From the NCBI RefSeq assembly GCF_005222955.1, contig NZ_LWUA01000157.1, positions 26,782-90,781 on the forward strand: a DNA stretch of 64,000 nucleotides, in the 5' to 3' direction. The stretch is from Blastococcus sp. CCUG 61487 (GTDB lineage: Bacteria; Actinomycetota; Actinomycetes; Mycobacteriales; Geodermatophilaceae). Both the position numbers and the translations under genes were made by a program. Every line of letters begins with the position of its first letter. The first letter of the stretch is position 1. This document shows, one piece after another, positions 30,730 through 40,105 of the stretch. A model generated the notes under the pieces. That model did not search any database. It was not told the DNA's origin and worked only from the letters and a program-made list of their open reading frames with translations.

Positions 30730-31776
30730 ATGACCGACCCGGGCGAGCGGCTGCGGAGCAGTCTCGCCGCTGACCAGTCGTCCTCGTCCGCCGGAGGGCT
30801 GGCCGATTTCGACAGCCCGATCGCGATGGAGGCGCTGCGCGCGACCCGCGTCCTGCACGCCGCCGACCAGGAGCCGTTCCCGGCGCCCTCCCGGATCCGG
30901 GTGGTGACTGTCGCCAACCAGAAGGGTGGCGTCGGGAAGACCACGTCGACCGTCAACCTCGGCGTCGCGCTGGCCCTGTACGGCCTGCGCACCCTGGTCA
31001 TCGACCTCGACCCGCAGGGCAACGCCAGCACCGCGCTCGGTGTCGACCACACGGTCGGTACGCCGTCGGTGTACGACGCCCTCGTCGGGGACAGCACGCT
31101 CACCGAGGTCGTGCACCCGACGACCGCGAGCCCGAACCTGCACTGCGTCCCGGCGACGATCGACCTCGCCGGCGCGGAGATCGAACTGGTCTCGGTGGTC
31201 GCGCGCGAGTACCGGCTCCGGCGGGCGATCGAGGGGTACATCGCCGCGCTGCCGGAGGACCAGCGCCCGCACTACGTGCTCATCGACTGCCCGCCGTCGC
31301 TCGGGCTCCTCACGCTGAACGCGCTCGTGGCCGGGGACGAGGTGCTCATCCCGATCCAGTGCGAGTACTACGCGCTCGAGGGCCTCGGGCAGCTGCTCAA
31401 CAACATCGACCTGGTGCGCCAGCACCTCAACCCGGGCATCGCCGTCAGCACGATCCTCCTGACCATGTACGACGGCCGGACCAAGCTCGCCGACCAGGTC
31501 GCCGACGAGGTGCGCAACCACTTCGGCGACATCGTCCTCGACGCCGTGATCCCGAGGAACGTCCGAGTGTCCGAGGCCCCCGGCTACGGCCAGTCCGTGC
31601 TGACCTACGACCCGGGCTCGCGGGGGTCGACCAGCTACGTGGAAGCGGCCCGGGAACTGGCGCGCCGCGGCGTCGATCTGCCGCCGATCGACCGCACCGT
31701 GACACCGGGGGCGGCGACCGCGTTCGCCGTCGCCGAGCAGGCGGCACCCGGCACTCAGGACGGCCAGCAGGCGTGA
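30730..31776 (+). CDS. parA: Chromosome partitioning ATPase ParA
   Basis: The 348-residue protein has the deviant Walker [15 protein letters not shown] (about 65-78), the [12 protein letters not shown] motif and [16 protein letters not shown]alker B. It binds DNA non-specifically with ATP and moves ParB-parS complexes. The N-terminal 55 residues are an extension ahead of the fold. It is followed by parB after 20 bases and preceded by parS sites. Confidence 0.97.
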   Translation: MTDPGERLRSSLAADQSSSSAGGLADFDSPIAMEALRATRVLHAADQEPFPAPSRIRVVTVANQKGGVGKTTSTVNLGVALALYGLRTLVIDLDPQGNASTALGVDHTVGTPSVYDALVGDSTLTEVVHPTTASPNLHCVPATIDLAGAEIELVSVVAREYRLRRAIEGYIAALPEDQRPHYVLIDCPPSLGLLTLNALVAGDEVLIPIQCEYYALEGLGQLLNNIDLVRQHLNPGIAVSTILLTMYDGRTKLADQVADEVRNHFGDIVLDAVIPRNVRVSEAPGYGQSVLTYDPGSRGSTSYVEAARELARRGVDLPPIDRTVTPGAATAFAVAEQAAPGTQDGQQA

Positions 31777-31796
31777 ACGCCGAACGAGGAGCAGCG

Positions 31797-32900
31797 ATGA
31801 GCAAGCGCGGTGGACTGGGTCGTGGGCTGGCGGCTCTCATCCCGACGGGGCCGCCTCCCGCCGCGGCCGCACCGGCCGTGACCGCTCCCCCAACCTCCGG
31901 GACCGGACCGAGCGCCCCGCCCTCGCCGGTGAGCCTGGTGCCGCCGCCGGCCGAGCAGACGTCGGACGACCAGGCACCCGCCGACCGGGCGCCCGCCGAG
32001 CGCGCTGCCGAGTCGTCGGCCGAGTCGTCGGCCGAGCAGGAGCGGCCCGCCGAGACGGGAGACGCCCTCGGCGTGCCGGGCGCACAGCTGCGCGAGGTGG
32101 CGGTCGAGGACGTCGTCCCCAACCCCAAGCAGCCCCGCCAGGTGTTCGACGACGAGGCCCTCGACGAACTCACCCACAGCGTGCGCGAGTTCGGGCTGCT
32201 CCAGCCGATCGTCGTCCGGGAGACCCGGGACGGCGACTCCGGCGTCCGCTACGAGCTCATCATGGGCGAGCGCCGGCTGCGCGCCGCCAAGGCGGCCGGC
32301 CTGGACGCCGTCCCGGCGATCGTCCGGGACACGACCGACGACGCCATGCTGCGGGACGCGCTCCTGGAGAACATCCACCGGGTTCAGCTCAACCCGCTGG
32401 AGGAGGCGGCGGCCTACCAGCAACTGCTGGAGGAGTTCGGCGCCACCCACGAGGAGCTGGCCAGCCGCATCGGCCGCAGCCGCTCGCAGGTCACCAACAC
32501 CATCCGGCTGATGAAGCTGCCGGTGAAGGTGCAGACCCGGGTGGCCGCCGGCGTCCTCTCCGCCGGCCACGCGCGGGCGTTGCTCGGGCTCCACGATGCC
32601 GACGCCCAGGACGCGCTGGCGACCCGGATCGTCGCCGAGGGCATGTCGGTGCGGGCGACGGAGGAGGCGGTGGCCATGGCGGCCGCCGATCAGCCGACCC
32701 CGCGCCGGCGAACTCGGAACATCAGCGCCCCGGGGGTCGAGGAGCTGGGGTCCCGGCTCTCAGACATGTTCGAGACCAAAGTAAAGATCCAGATCGGCCG
32801 GTCCAAGGGCAAGATCGTCGTCGAGTTCGGCTCGGTGGACGACCTGCAGCGGATCATCGGCGTCATGGCGCCGGAGATCACCGGCCGTCGCGACACCTGA
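31797..32900 (+). CDS. parB: Chromosome partitioning protein ParB
   Basis: From ATG 31797 (AGGAG upstream) the product is 367 residues, beginning [16 protein letters not shown], the ParA-stimulating peptide. A disordered Pro/Ala/Ser linker follows (20-95), then the CTP-binding domain with GERRLRAAK, the parS-reading helix-turn-helix ([23 protein letters not shown]) and the C-terminal dimer domain. ParB clamps onto parS as a CTP-dependent sliding ring. The open frame to 31359 is a chance extension. Confidence 0.97.
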   Translation: MSKRGGLGRGLAALIPTGPPPAAAAPAVTAPPTSGTGPSAPPSPVSLVPPPAEQTSDDQAPADRAPAERAAESSAESSAEQERPAETGDALGVPGAQLREVAVEDVVPNPKQPRQVFDDEALDELTHSVREFGLLQPIVVRETRDGDSGVRYELIMGERRLRAAKAAGLDAVPAIVRDTTDDAMLRDALLENIHRVQLNPLEEAAAYQQLLEEFGATHEELASRIGRSRSQVTNTIRLMKLPVKVQTRVAAGVLSAGHARALLGLHDADAQDALATRIVAEGMSVRATEEAVAMAAADQPTPRRRTRNISAPGVEELGSRLSDMFETKVKIQIGRSKGKIVVEFGSVDDLQRIIGVMAPEITGRRDT

Positions 32901-32903
32901 TAC

Positions 32904-32935
32904 GGCCCGGTTTCGTCGCGTGACGAAAGCGGGCC
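32904..32935. terminator. Bidirectional hairpin between parB and the convergent ligase gene
   Basis: GGCCCG, G, TTTCGTC, loop GCGT, GACGAAA, G, CGGGCC form a near-perfect stem of about 13 pairs. It lies between the 3' ends of two convergent genes and touches the ligase stop. No long T tract follows, common in high-G+C genomes. Confidence 0.8.
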
Positions 32936-33933
32936 TAGGCCGTGGCACTCCCGGCGCGACGCGCCAGGAGTCGGGCGAGCACCTCGCCGAGCTCGTGTCC
33001 GGCTGCCTCGACGGCCATCGGGAACATCGAGGTCTCGGTCAGCCCCGGCGAGACGTTCACCTCGAGGAAGTGCACCTCGCCGTCCGGGCTGATGATCGCG
33101 TCGGTGCGCGACAGGTCGCGCAGCCCGAGCACCTCGTGGACCTCGATCGCGAGACCGGCGGCCCGGGCGGCGACGTCCTCGCTCAGCCGCGCCGGCACGT
33201 GGTACTCGGTCAGGCCGGGGGTGTAGCGAGACGCGTAGTCGAAGACGCCGGACTCCGGGACGATCTCGACGGCCGGCAGCGCCTCCGGTCCGGCGCCGAG
33301 GTCGACGACCGACAGCGCGACCTCGACCCCCTCGACGTACCGCTCGACCATCACGGTGTCGCCGTACGCGAAGCAGCTCACCATCGCCGCCGGCAGGTCC
33401 TCGACCCGGCTCACCTTCTGCACGCCCAGCGCGGACCCACCGGAAGCCGGCTTGACCATGAGCGGGAGGCCCAGCCGGGCCACCATGAGGTCCAGCACGG
33501 CGCCGGCTCCGAGCTCGCGGAACGTGCTGTGCGGCAGCGCGACCCAGTCCGGGGTGGTGAGGCCGGCGGAGCGGACCACGGACTTGGCGGCCGGCTTGTC
33601 CCACGCCAGCCGGCAGGCGGACGACGGCGACCCGACGTAGGGGACGCCCGCGAGGTCCAGGACCGCCCGCAGGGCGCCGTCCTCCCCCGTGGCGCCGTGC
33701 AGCGCGATGAAGACGGCGTCGGAGGGCGCCGCGGCCAGGCCGGGCAGCAGCTCGGCATCCGCGTCGCGCAACTCGGCGTCCAGCCCGACCCGGGTGAGCT
33801 CCTCCACCACCTGCGTGCCCGAGGAGAGGCTGACCTCGCGCTCGAAGTTCAGCCCCCCGGCCAGCACGACGGCGTGCAGGGGGTGCGGCGGCGTCGCCGC
33901 CAGCTCCCCGGTGGTGGACGCGGTCTCGCTCAT
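32935..33933 (-). CDS. D-alanine--D-alanine ligase family protein (ATP-grasp)
   Basis: The 332-residue protein has the D-Ala-D-Ala ligase N-terminal start VVLAGGLNFEREVSLSSG, the ATP-grasp segment LPLMVKPASGGSALGVQKV and the C-terminal metal-binding VHFLEVNVSPGLTETSMFP. The family joins amino acids through acyl phosphates, typically D-Ala to D-Ala for peptidoglycan. It is shorter than the usual Ddl and paired with an aminotransferase (ATGA overlap), so it may make a different dipeptide. The typical ddl of Actinobacteria lies elsewhere, so this may be a paralogue. Confidence 0.85.
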   Translation of the reverse strand: MSETASTTGELAATPPHPLHAVVLAGGLNFEREVSLSSGTQVVEELTRVGLDAELRDADAELLPGLAAAPSDAVFIALHGATGEDGALRAVLDLAGVPYVGSPSSACRLAWDKPAAKSVVRSAGLTTPDWVALPHSTFRELGAGAVLDLMVARLGLPLMVKPASGGSALGVQKVSRVEDLPAAMVSCFAYGDTVMVERYVEGVEVALSVVDLGAGPEALPAVEIVPESGVFDYASRYTPGLTEYHVPARLSEDVAARAAGLAIEVHEVLGLRDLSRTDAIISPDGEVHFLEVNVSPGLTETSMFPMAVEAAGHELGEVLARLLARRAGSATA

Positions 33934-35354
33934 CGGCCGTCCTCGTAGGCGTTGCTGTTGGCCGGGCCCACGATCGACTCGGCGTCGTGGCCGGAGCCCG
34001 GGGTGATGGCGCGGAAGGAACCGGTGTCGACCTGGTCGAAGGTCGAGTGCAGATCCAGTTCCGCCTCGATGACGCGGGCCAGCCGGCGCACGCCTTCACG
34101 GATCTGGTCGGGCTCGGGGTAGCAGTAGGACAGCCGCATGAACTCGCTGCCGTTGCCGTCGGCGAAGAAGCCGATGCCCGGCACGTACGCGACGTGCGCG
34201 TTGACCGCCCGCGGCTGCATGAGCTTGGCGTCCAGGCCGTGCGGCAGCTTCAGCCACACGTAGAACCCGCCCCGCGGCTGGGTCCACGCGGTGCCGGCGG
34301 GCATGAGGGCGGACAGGGACTCCAGGGTGGCGTCCCGGCGCTCGCGGTACAGCTCGGCGAAGATCTTGATCTGCTCGCGCCACGGCTGGGTGTCCAGGTA
34401 CCGCGCGACCGCGTACTGCGTCAGCGACGGCGGGCAGAGCACCTGCGCCTCGGTGGCCAGGACCAGCTTCTCCCGGACGGCCAGCGGTGCCAGCACCCAG
34501 CCCACCCGCAGGCCCGGGGAGAACGTCTTGGAGAACGAGCCGAGGTAGATGACCCGCTGGTTGTTGCGGGCGCGGAGCGCGCGCAGCGGCTCCTGCTCGA
34601 AGCCGAGCAGGCCGTAGGGGTTGTCCTCGATGATCAGCAGGTCGTGCTTCTCGGCGATCGCCATGAGCCGCTCGCGGCGCTCCTCGGAGAGCGTCACGCC
34701 CGCGGGGTTGTGGAAGTTCGGCACCGTGTAGAGGAACTTGACGCGGTCGCCGCGGGCGCGGCAGTCGGCCAGCGCCTCCTCCAGCGCCTCCGGGATCAGC
34801 CCGTCGTCGTCCATGGCCACGTGCTGCACCCGCGCCTGGGCGGCCTGGAAGACGCCCAGGGCACCGACGTAGGACGGGCCCTCGGCCAGGATGACGTCCC
34901 CGGGGTCGCAGAAGACGCGGGTGACGAGGTCGAGGCCCTGCTGCGAGCCGACGGTGACCACGACCTCGCTGGGCGAGGCGTCGGTGATGCCCTCGAGCGC
35001 CATGACGTCGCAGATCCGCTCGCGCAGACGCGGGTCACCCTGGCCGGAGCCGTACTGCAGGGTCTGCGCGCCCATCCCGGTGACGAGCTCGCCGATCATC
35101 GAGCCGACGGCGTCGAGCGGCAGCGCGGTGACCGCGGGCATGCCGCCGGCCAGCGAGACGACCTCGGGCCGGCTGACGACGGAGAACAGTGCCCGGATCT
35201 CCGAGCTCTTCATGCCGTGGGTGCGTGCTGCGTACCGGTCGGCGAGCGGGTCCAGCCGCGGATGCCGCGGGACGACGTGCGGGTGCGCGCCTGTGGTCAG
35301 GTGCGTCCCCGGCTGACCGGGACCGGCGGGCGAGCCGGACGGAGGAGTGGCCAC
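33930..35354 (-). CDS. PLP-dependent aminotransferase (class I/II, LysN/ARO8-like)
   Basis: From GTG 35354 the product is 474 residues. The class I/II fold is clear: SLAGGMPAVTALPLD, the YGSGQGDPRLRERI segment, GSQQGLDLVTRVF, YTVPNFHNPAGVTLS, and the PLP lysine in YLGSFSKTFSPGLRVGWV. The sequence is closest in style to 2-aminoadipate/aromatic aminotransferases of the ARO8 group. The substrate is not known. Its C-terminus overlaps the ligase start. The N-terminal 45 residues are disordered, and a start at 35396 is possible. Confidence 0.88.
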   Translation of the reverse strand: MATPPSGSPAGPGQPGTHLTTGAHPHVVPRHPRLDPLADRYAARTHGMKSSEIRALFSVVSRPEVVSLAGGMPAVTALPLDAVGSMIGELVTGMGAQTLQYGSGQGDPRLRERICDVMALEGITDASPSEVVVTVGSQQGLDLVTRVFCDPGDVILAEGPSYVGALGVFQAAQARVQHVAMDDDGLIPEALEEALADCRARGDRVKFLYTVPNFHNPAGVTLSEERRERLMAIAEKHDLLIIEDNPYGLLGFEQEPLRALRARNNQRVIYLGSFSKTFSPGLRVGWVLAPLAVREKLVLATEAQVLCPPSLTQYAVARYLDTQPWREQIKIFAELYRERRDATLESLSALMPAGTAWTQPRGGFYVWLKLPHGLDAKLMQPRAVNAHVAYVPGIGFFADGNGSEFMRLSYCYPEPDQIREGVRRLARVIEAELDLHSTFDQVDTGSFRAITPGSGHDAESIVGPANSNAYEDGR

Positions 35355-35439
35355 CCGAGGGAGTCTAAGCCTGCGCCCTCCTGAGATCCGCGACACCGAG
35401 CGGACCGCTTCGTCACACCGGGCGCGCGGCGTCGAGCGG

Positions 35440-35516
35440 CGTCCTCCCTCACCGGCGAGCGTCCTCCCCGGCCGTGCACGCTGAGGGAGGACGCGCGGGG
35501 ATCAGGTCACCTGATC
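35440..35516 (-). repeat. Intergenic repeat family B, terminator-like, after cwlM
   Basis: Read on the minus strand, 18 bases after the cwlM stop comes the palindrome GATCAGGTGACCTGATC (35500-35516), then CCCGCGCG, then GTCCTCCCTCA paired with TGAGGGAGGAC. The same composite occurs at 56812-56870. The palindrome could be an operator; the position after genes points to transcription termination. Confidence 0.65.
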
Positions 35517-35534
35517 ATGGCCCGCCCCGCCGGG

Positions 35535-36701
35535 TCAGAGGGAGGACAGCGTGAAGGTCCCCGTCGGCGGGTCGGCCTCGGCGGGCAGGAACAGCCGCTG
35601 CACGGCCGCCAGCACCGCCTGGGCGATCGCACCGCGCAGCCGGGCGTCGAGCAGCAGCAGCCTGTCGACGGGGTGGCTCAGGTACCCGCAGTCCATGCGC
35701 ACGGCGGGCATCCGCGTCATCCGCAGCAGATCCCACGTCTTCGGGTGCGACCCCAGGTCGAGCATCCCGGTGCGGGCGACCACCTCGCGGCGGGCGAGGT
35801 CGGCGAACTCCTCGCCGGCGGTGGAGGAGGCACCCGAGCCCGTGCCGTAGTAGAAGCACGCCACGCCGCGGGCGTGCTCCGAGTGGTGGGTGTCCAGGTG
35901 CAGCGAGAGGAACAGGTCGGCCCGGGCGTCGTTGGCGAACGCCGTCCGCTCGGCCGCCGTCGGGTTCTGGTCGCGCCCCCGGGTCAGGTAGACCGTGGCG
36001 CCGGCCGCGGCCAGCCGGCCCTCGATGCGGGAGGCGAGGTCGAACACCAGGTCGGCCTCGGTCGTCTCGCCGGAGGTGATGCCGGGATCGCTGCCACCGT
36101 GGCCGGGGTCGATGACGATCCGCCGGCTGAGCAGGTGCGGCCCGCTCTCCACGAACGACGCGCTCTGCCGCAGCAGCTGCGGGCGGCCCCCGGTGACCTT
36201 GCGGCCCAGTTGGCGCAGGGCGCGTAGCGTCGCCGGGCCGCAGGTGCCGTCGGAGGTCAGCCCGTAGTCGCGCTGGAAGGCCCGCAGCCCGTTCTCGGTG
36301 CCGGGGCCGAAGACGCCGTCGACCGGGCCGGCGTCGTAGCCGAGCTCGTGCAGGCGCTCCTGGAGGTTGACGACGTCGTCGCCGCGGACGGGGCGTTCCG
36401 GGTCGTAGCGGAGCAGCCGGTCCCCCAGCGACCAGCGGGCCTCGTTGAGCGCCCGGTAGGTCTCCTCCCCCACCCGCCCGTCGACCGACAGCCCGCGGTT
36501 CTGCTGGAAGTGCCGCACGGCCAGCTCGGTCGCCTCGTCGTAGAGGGCGATCTCCAGCGCGCCGTCGGGCAGCGTGGACATGGCGTGCGGTGGCTTCTGG
36601 GCCGCGGTGCCGCCGTCGTCGGGGAGCAGGCCGAGGCTCCGCAGAGCTGTCTGGACGTCGGCCACAGCAGCGCCGCGGTCTCCGAGACGCAGGATCTGCA
36701 T
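35535..36701 (-). CDS. cwlM: CwlM-type N-acetylmuramoyl-L-alanine amidase homologue
   Basis: The 388-residue protein has two peptidoglycan-binding domains (about 1-155; ILRLGDRGAAVADVQTALRSLG and VNLQERLHELGYDAGPVDGVFG) and an Amidase_3 domain (about 175-370). Zinc-site residues in DPGHGG and SLHLD are present. The usual catalytic glutamate is replaced by Asp in VRMDCGYLSHP, as I recall for mycobacterial CwlM, which regulates MurA rather than cutting peptidoglycan. The C-terminal PTGTFTLSS matches that group. No signal peptide is present, so it is cytoplasmic. ATG 36719 is an alternative start. Neighbours trxA and trxB match the mycobacterial order. Confidence 0.88.
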   Translation of the reverse strand: MQILRLGDRGAAVADVQTALRSLGLLPDDGGTAAQKPPHAMSTLPDGALEIALYDEATELAVRHFQQNRGLSVDGRVGEETYRALNEARWSLGDRLLRYDPERPVRGDDVVNLQERLHELGYDAGPVDGVFGPGTENGLRAFQRDYGLTSDGTCGPATLRALRQLGRKVTGGRPQLLRQSASFVESGPHLLSRRIVIDPGHGGSDPGITSGETTEADLVFDLASRIEGRLAAAGATVYLTRGRDQNPTAAERTAFANDARADLFLSLHLDTHHSEHARGVACFYYGTGSGASSTAGEEFADLARREVVARTGMLDLGSHPKTWDLLRMTRMPAVRMDCGYLSHPVDRLLLLDARLRGAIAQAVLAAVQRLFLPAEADPPTGTFTLSSL

Positions 36702-36780
36702 GTGGCTGTCGGCTCCCATCGTGTCGCTGATTGTCGCCCCCTCGCAGTGCCCGCTCCCAGCCGGGTCAACCCGAACGAGA

Positions 36781-36816
36781 ACGGGCCCACCCGACCGGCT
36801 GGTCGGATGGGCCCGT
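36781..36816. terminator. Hairpin between trxA and cwlM
   Basis: ACGGGCCCA, C, CCGACC, loop GGCT, GGTCGG, A, TGGGCCCGT form a 15-pair stem with one mismatch. It lies between the trxA stop and the cwlM start on the minus strand and should terminate trxA transcription. Confidence 0.85.
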
Positions 36817-36830
36817 CGTGACGCTCTGTT

Positions 36831-37157
36831 CTAGATGAAGTCGGCGAGGTCGCTCAGGATGGCGCCCTTGGGCTTGGCGCCGATGATGCTCTTCACCGGC
36901 TTGCCGCCCTGGAACACCGTCATCGTCGGGATCGACATGACCTGGTAGTCGCGGGCGATCTGCGGGTTCTCGTCGATGTTGAGCTTGGCGATCGTCAGCT
37001 TGTCGCCGTGCTCGGCGGCGATCTCCTCGAGCACGGGCGCGACCATCTTGCAGGGGCCGCACCACTCCGCCCAGAAGTCCACGAGCACGGGCTTGTCGCT
37101 GCCCAGCACGTCGTTCGCGAAGCTGGTGTCGGTGACCGTCACGGTGTTGCCTGCCAT
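36831..37157 (-). CDS. trxA: Thioredoxin
   Basis: The 108-residue protein has the thioredoxin fold with active site WAEWCGPCKM and the cis-proline loop MSIPTMTVF. It reduces disulfides in cytoplasmic proteins. It is cotranscribed with trxB (87 bases apart). Length is standard. Confidence 0.97.
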   Translation of the reverse strand: MAGNTVTVTDTSFANDVLGSDKPVLVDFWAEWCGPCKMVAPVLEEIAAEHGDKLTIAKLNIDENPQIARDYQVMSIPTMTVFQGGKPVKSIIGAKPKGAILSDLADFI

Positions 37158-37243
37158 CGGTCGTTCTCCCTCTCGTCCACTCTGCTCGAAGTCCTGCCCG
37201 CTGCAACGGGCGGGACCACTGTCTTATGCCGTCCGGCGCGGGT

Positions 37244-38263
37244 TCAGCGCTCGTCGAACGTCTCGGCCAGCCAGCGCTCGGCGTCGATCGCGGCGGCCGC
37301 ACCGGTGCCGGCCGACGTGATGGCCTGCCGGTAGATGTGGTCGACGACGTCGCCGCAGGCGAAGACGCCCTCGATGTTGGTGCGGGTGGTCGGGTGCTCC
37401 ACCTGGATGTAGCCGGCGTCGTCGAGTTTGAGCTGCCCGACGAACAGCTCGCTGCGCGGGTCGTGGCCGATGGCCACGAACAGGCCGTTGACCGGCAGCG
37501 TCTCGGTGGTGCCGGTGCTGAGGTCGGTGAGCTCGACTCCGGAGACCGTGCTGTCGCCGTGGACCTCGGTCACCTGCTTGCCCAGCGCCCAGCGGATCTT
37601 CTCGTTGTCCTGCGCCCGCTTCTGCATGATCTTCGAGGCGCGGAGCTCCTCGCGGCGGTGGACGACGGTGACGCTCTTGGCGAACCGGGTGAGGAAGGTG
37701 GCCTCCTCCATCGCGGAGTCGCCGCCGCCCACGACCGCGATGTCCTGGTCGCGGAAGAAGAAGCCGTCGCAGGTGGCACAGGCGGAGACGCCGCGGCCCA
37801 GCAGCCGCTGCTCGTTCTCCAGGCCCAGGTACCGGTACTTGGACCCGGTCGCGACGATGACGGCGTGCGCCCGGTGCACCTCGTCACCGATCTTCACGAT
37901 CTTCGGGGTGGCCGTCAGGTCCACCTCGGTGACGTCGCGGGGCACGAGCTCGGCACCGAACTTCTCGGCCTGCGTGCGCATGTCGTCCATGAGCTGCGGG
38001 CCCTGGATCCCCTCAGGGAAGCCGGGGAAGTTCTCGACCTCCGTGGTGGTCATGAGCGCACCACCGAACTGCGAACCCTCGAACACCAGCGGGTGGAGGT
38101 TCGCGCGGGCGGCGTAGATCGCCGCGGTGTACCCGGCGGGGCCGGAGCCGATGATGATCAGGTCGCGGACACCGTCCTGCTCGGCAGGGGGGATGACCGG
38201 ATCGGTGATCTCACCCGTCGTCACGGCGGGGCCAGGGGTCGGTACGTCGCTCACGGCTGCCAC
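37244..38263 (-). CDS. trxB: Thioredoxin reductase
   Basis: The 339-residue flavoenzyme has FAD-binding [16 protein letters not shown], the redox pair CATCDGFF (CxxC), the NADPH-binding [15 protein letters not shown], and the C-terminal FAD motif [10 protein letters not shown]. It reduces thioredoxin with NADPH. It starts with a 30-residue extension. It lies between the pseudokinase and trxA. Confidence 0.97.
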   Translation of the reverse strand: MAAVSDVPTPGPAVTTGEITDPVIPPAEQDGVRDLIIIGSGPAGYTAAIYAARANLHPLVFEGSQFGGALMTTTEVENFPGFPEGIQGPQLMDDMRTQAEKFGAELVPRDVTEVDLTATPKIVKIGDEVHRAHAVIVATGSKYRYLGLENEQRLLGRGVSACATCDGFFFRDQDIAVVGGGDSAMEEATFLTRFAKSVTVVHRREELRASKIMQKRAQDNEKIRWALGKQVTEVHGDSTVSGVELTDLSTGTTETLPVNGLFVAIGHDPRSELFVGQLKLDDAGYIQVEHPTTRTNIEGVFACGDVVDHIYRQAITSAGTGAAAAIDAERWLAETFDER

Positions 38264-38309
38264 AACCGGGATCGTAGGGGGGCTATTCCGGCCGGCTGCG
38301 GCTCGTCCC

Positions 38310-40031
38310 TCAGCCGGCCGACTGGACCGTGAGCTCGCCGATGCGCGCGACGAAGCCCTCGCCGCCGTCCACCAGCCCGGTGATCCACAGCAGCACGTAC
38401 TGCGCCTCGACCGGCTCGTCGAACTGCAGCTCGGTGGTGCCCTCCAGGGTGCCGTCAGCCGCGACGTCGAAGCCCGACAGGCTGCCGGCCGGCGTCTCCC
38501 CGGTCCGGATCTCCACGGTCACGCCGGGGGTCGGGCTCTCGATGGTGACGCCGGAGAGCGCCTGCACCGCCCCCAGGTCGTAAAGGACGCCGACGCCGGG
38601 CTTGAGGTTGCCGAAGGCCGGCGAGCCCCGGTAGGTCAGCGTCGACCAGGTGGTCGAGGGGTCGCCGTCGAACGTCAGCGGGACGTCGCGGTCGTTCTCC
38701 GGCTCGCCGTCGCCCTCGGGGTCGAAGACCTCGGCGCTCTGCGGCTCGACCGGGCCGCCGGCCGCCGGGGCGTCGCCCTCCTCCTGCGCGCTCTGCGTCG
38801 GCACGGGGAGGGTGGGCGTCGACCCCTCGTCGACGGAGCCGGCCACCGACAGCAGGCTGGTGCCGACCCACCAGGCGAGGCCGACGACGACCAGCAGCGC
38901 GAGCAGCGGCAGCCCCAGGACGACGAGCTTGCGGCGGCGGGCGCCGTCCTCGTCGTCGGCGACGTCGGTGGAGTCCGTGTACGGACCGGTGTAGGGCCCG
39001 GTATAGAGGTCGTCGCCGAAGACCGTGGCGCCCGCGTCGCCGTCCCGGCCGTCCCAGGGCCGCATCGCGCCGGGGGGCGGGGCGACCGAGCTCGCGTCGA
39101 CGGTGTCGCCGCCCAGCCCGCCCACCAGGACGGTGTCCCCGGACTGCGCCGAGCGCAGCGGTGGCACCGGGGGGAGGGTGGTCGGGTCGACCCGGTTCGG
39201 CTCGTCGGAGCCGTTCACCGTGGCCGCGCCCTCGTCCACGCGCCGGTCGCGGAGCCGGCCCAGCCAGCCGTTGTCGGCCTCCTCAGCACGGCCCGGCTCG
39301 GCCCTGCCGCCGCTCGCGGGCCGGGTGCGCGGGCGCTCGGCCAGGATGGCCGCCATCGCGGCCACGCTGGACAGGCCCTGCCCGGCCTCCGTGGAGCGGG
39401 CCCGCCGGGCCAGCGCGACGAGGTCGGAGGGGCCGTGCAGCGGTCGCGGCTCGGGCTCGCCGGGCCGCAGCCCGGTGAGGCAGACGTGCAGCAGTTCGCC
39501 GAGCGCGGAGACGTCGCCGTCCACGGTGCCGTCGGCCGCGGGGACGCCGCGCAGACCGACCAGCCCGTTGGGTCGCAGCACCACGTTCTCGGGGGTGAGC
39601 CCCCCGACGGCCAGGCCGACGCGGTGCGCCTCGGCGACGCCCTCGGCCAGCCGGCGCAGCACGGTGCGGATCTCGCGCTCGGGCAGCGGGCCCTGGAGCA
39701 GCCGGTCGGAGAGGGACTCGCCGTCGATCCACTCGTTGACGACGTAGGCGGCGCCCCCGGGCGCCTGCGGGTCACCGCTGCCCTCGGAGGCGTCGTAGAC
39801 CATCGCCAGCGCGGGGGTGGCGAGGCCGCCCGCGGTGAGCGCGCGGGTGATCCACGCGTGCGCTGCCGGCCCGGCGGGGGTGTGCACGCGGACGGCGACG
39901 TCGCGGTTGAGGATCCGGTCCTTGGCGCGCCAGGTCTGGATGACGCCGGTCGCGGTGTGCTCGTCGGGGCCGACCTGGTCCAGTGGCCGGTAGCGCTCCG
40001 GGAGGCCGGCGACCGTGGACGTCATCGACAC
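38310..40031 (-). CDS. MurJ-associated membrane pseudokinase
   Basis: From GTG 40031 the product is 573 residues. A kinase-like domain (about 10-270) keeps the fold but lacks catalysis: the VAIK lysine is Arg (VAVRVHT), the HRD loop reads [11 protein letters not shown], and DFG is replaced by LRGV. A disordered Pro/Asp-rich stretch follows, then a single membrane helix ([22 protein letters not shown]) and an extracellular discoidin-like domain with FDGDPSTTW and [13 protein letters not shown]. In mycobacteria the same parts are fused to MurJ (MviN) and bind FhaA. Here it is a separate gene 74 bases after murJ. Confidence 0.85.
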   Translation of the reverse strand: MSMTSTVAGLPERYRPLDQVGPDEHTATGVIQTWRAKDRILNRDVAVRVHTPAGPAAHAWITRALTAGGLATPALAMVYDASEGSGDPQAPGGAAYVVNEWIDGESLSDRLLQGPLPEREIRTVLRRLAEGVAEAHRVGLAVGGLTPENVVLRPNGLVGLRGVPAADGTVDGDVSALGELLHVCLTGLRPGEPEPRPLHGPSDLVALARRARSTEAGQGLSSVAAMAAILAERPRTRPASGGRAEPGRAEEADNGWLGRLRDRRVDEGAATVNGSDEPNRVDPTTLPPVPPLRSAQSGDTVLVGGLGGDTVDASSVAPPPGAMRPWDGRDGDAGATVFGDDLYTGPYTGPYTDSTDVADDEDGARRRKLVVLGLPLLALLVVVGLAWWVGTSLLSVAGSVDEGSTPTLPVPTQSAQEEGDAPAAGGPVEPQSAEVFDPEGDGEPENDRDVPLTFDGDPSTTWSTLTYRGSPAFGNLKPGVGVLYDLGAVQALSGVTIESPTPGVTVEIRTGETPAGSLSGFDVAADGTLEGTTELQFDEPVEAQYVLLWITGLVDGGEGFVARIGELTVQSAG

Positions 40032-40105
40032 TGTCGACCCCCTGTCCTGCTCTCGAGTCCGGTGCGACCGCACCGAAGGAGCACCGCGTCCCGGGAGGAA
40101 GCGGG

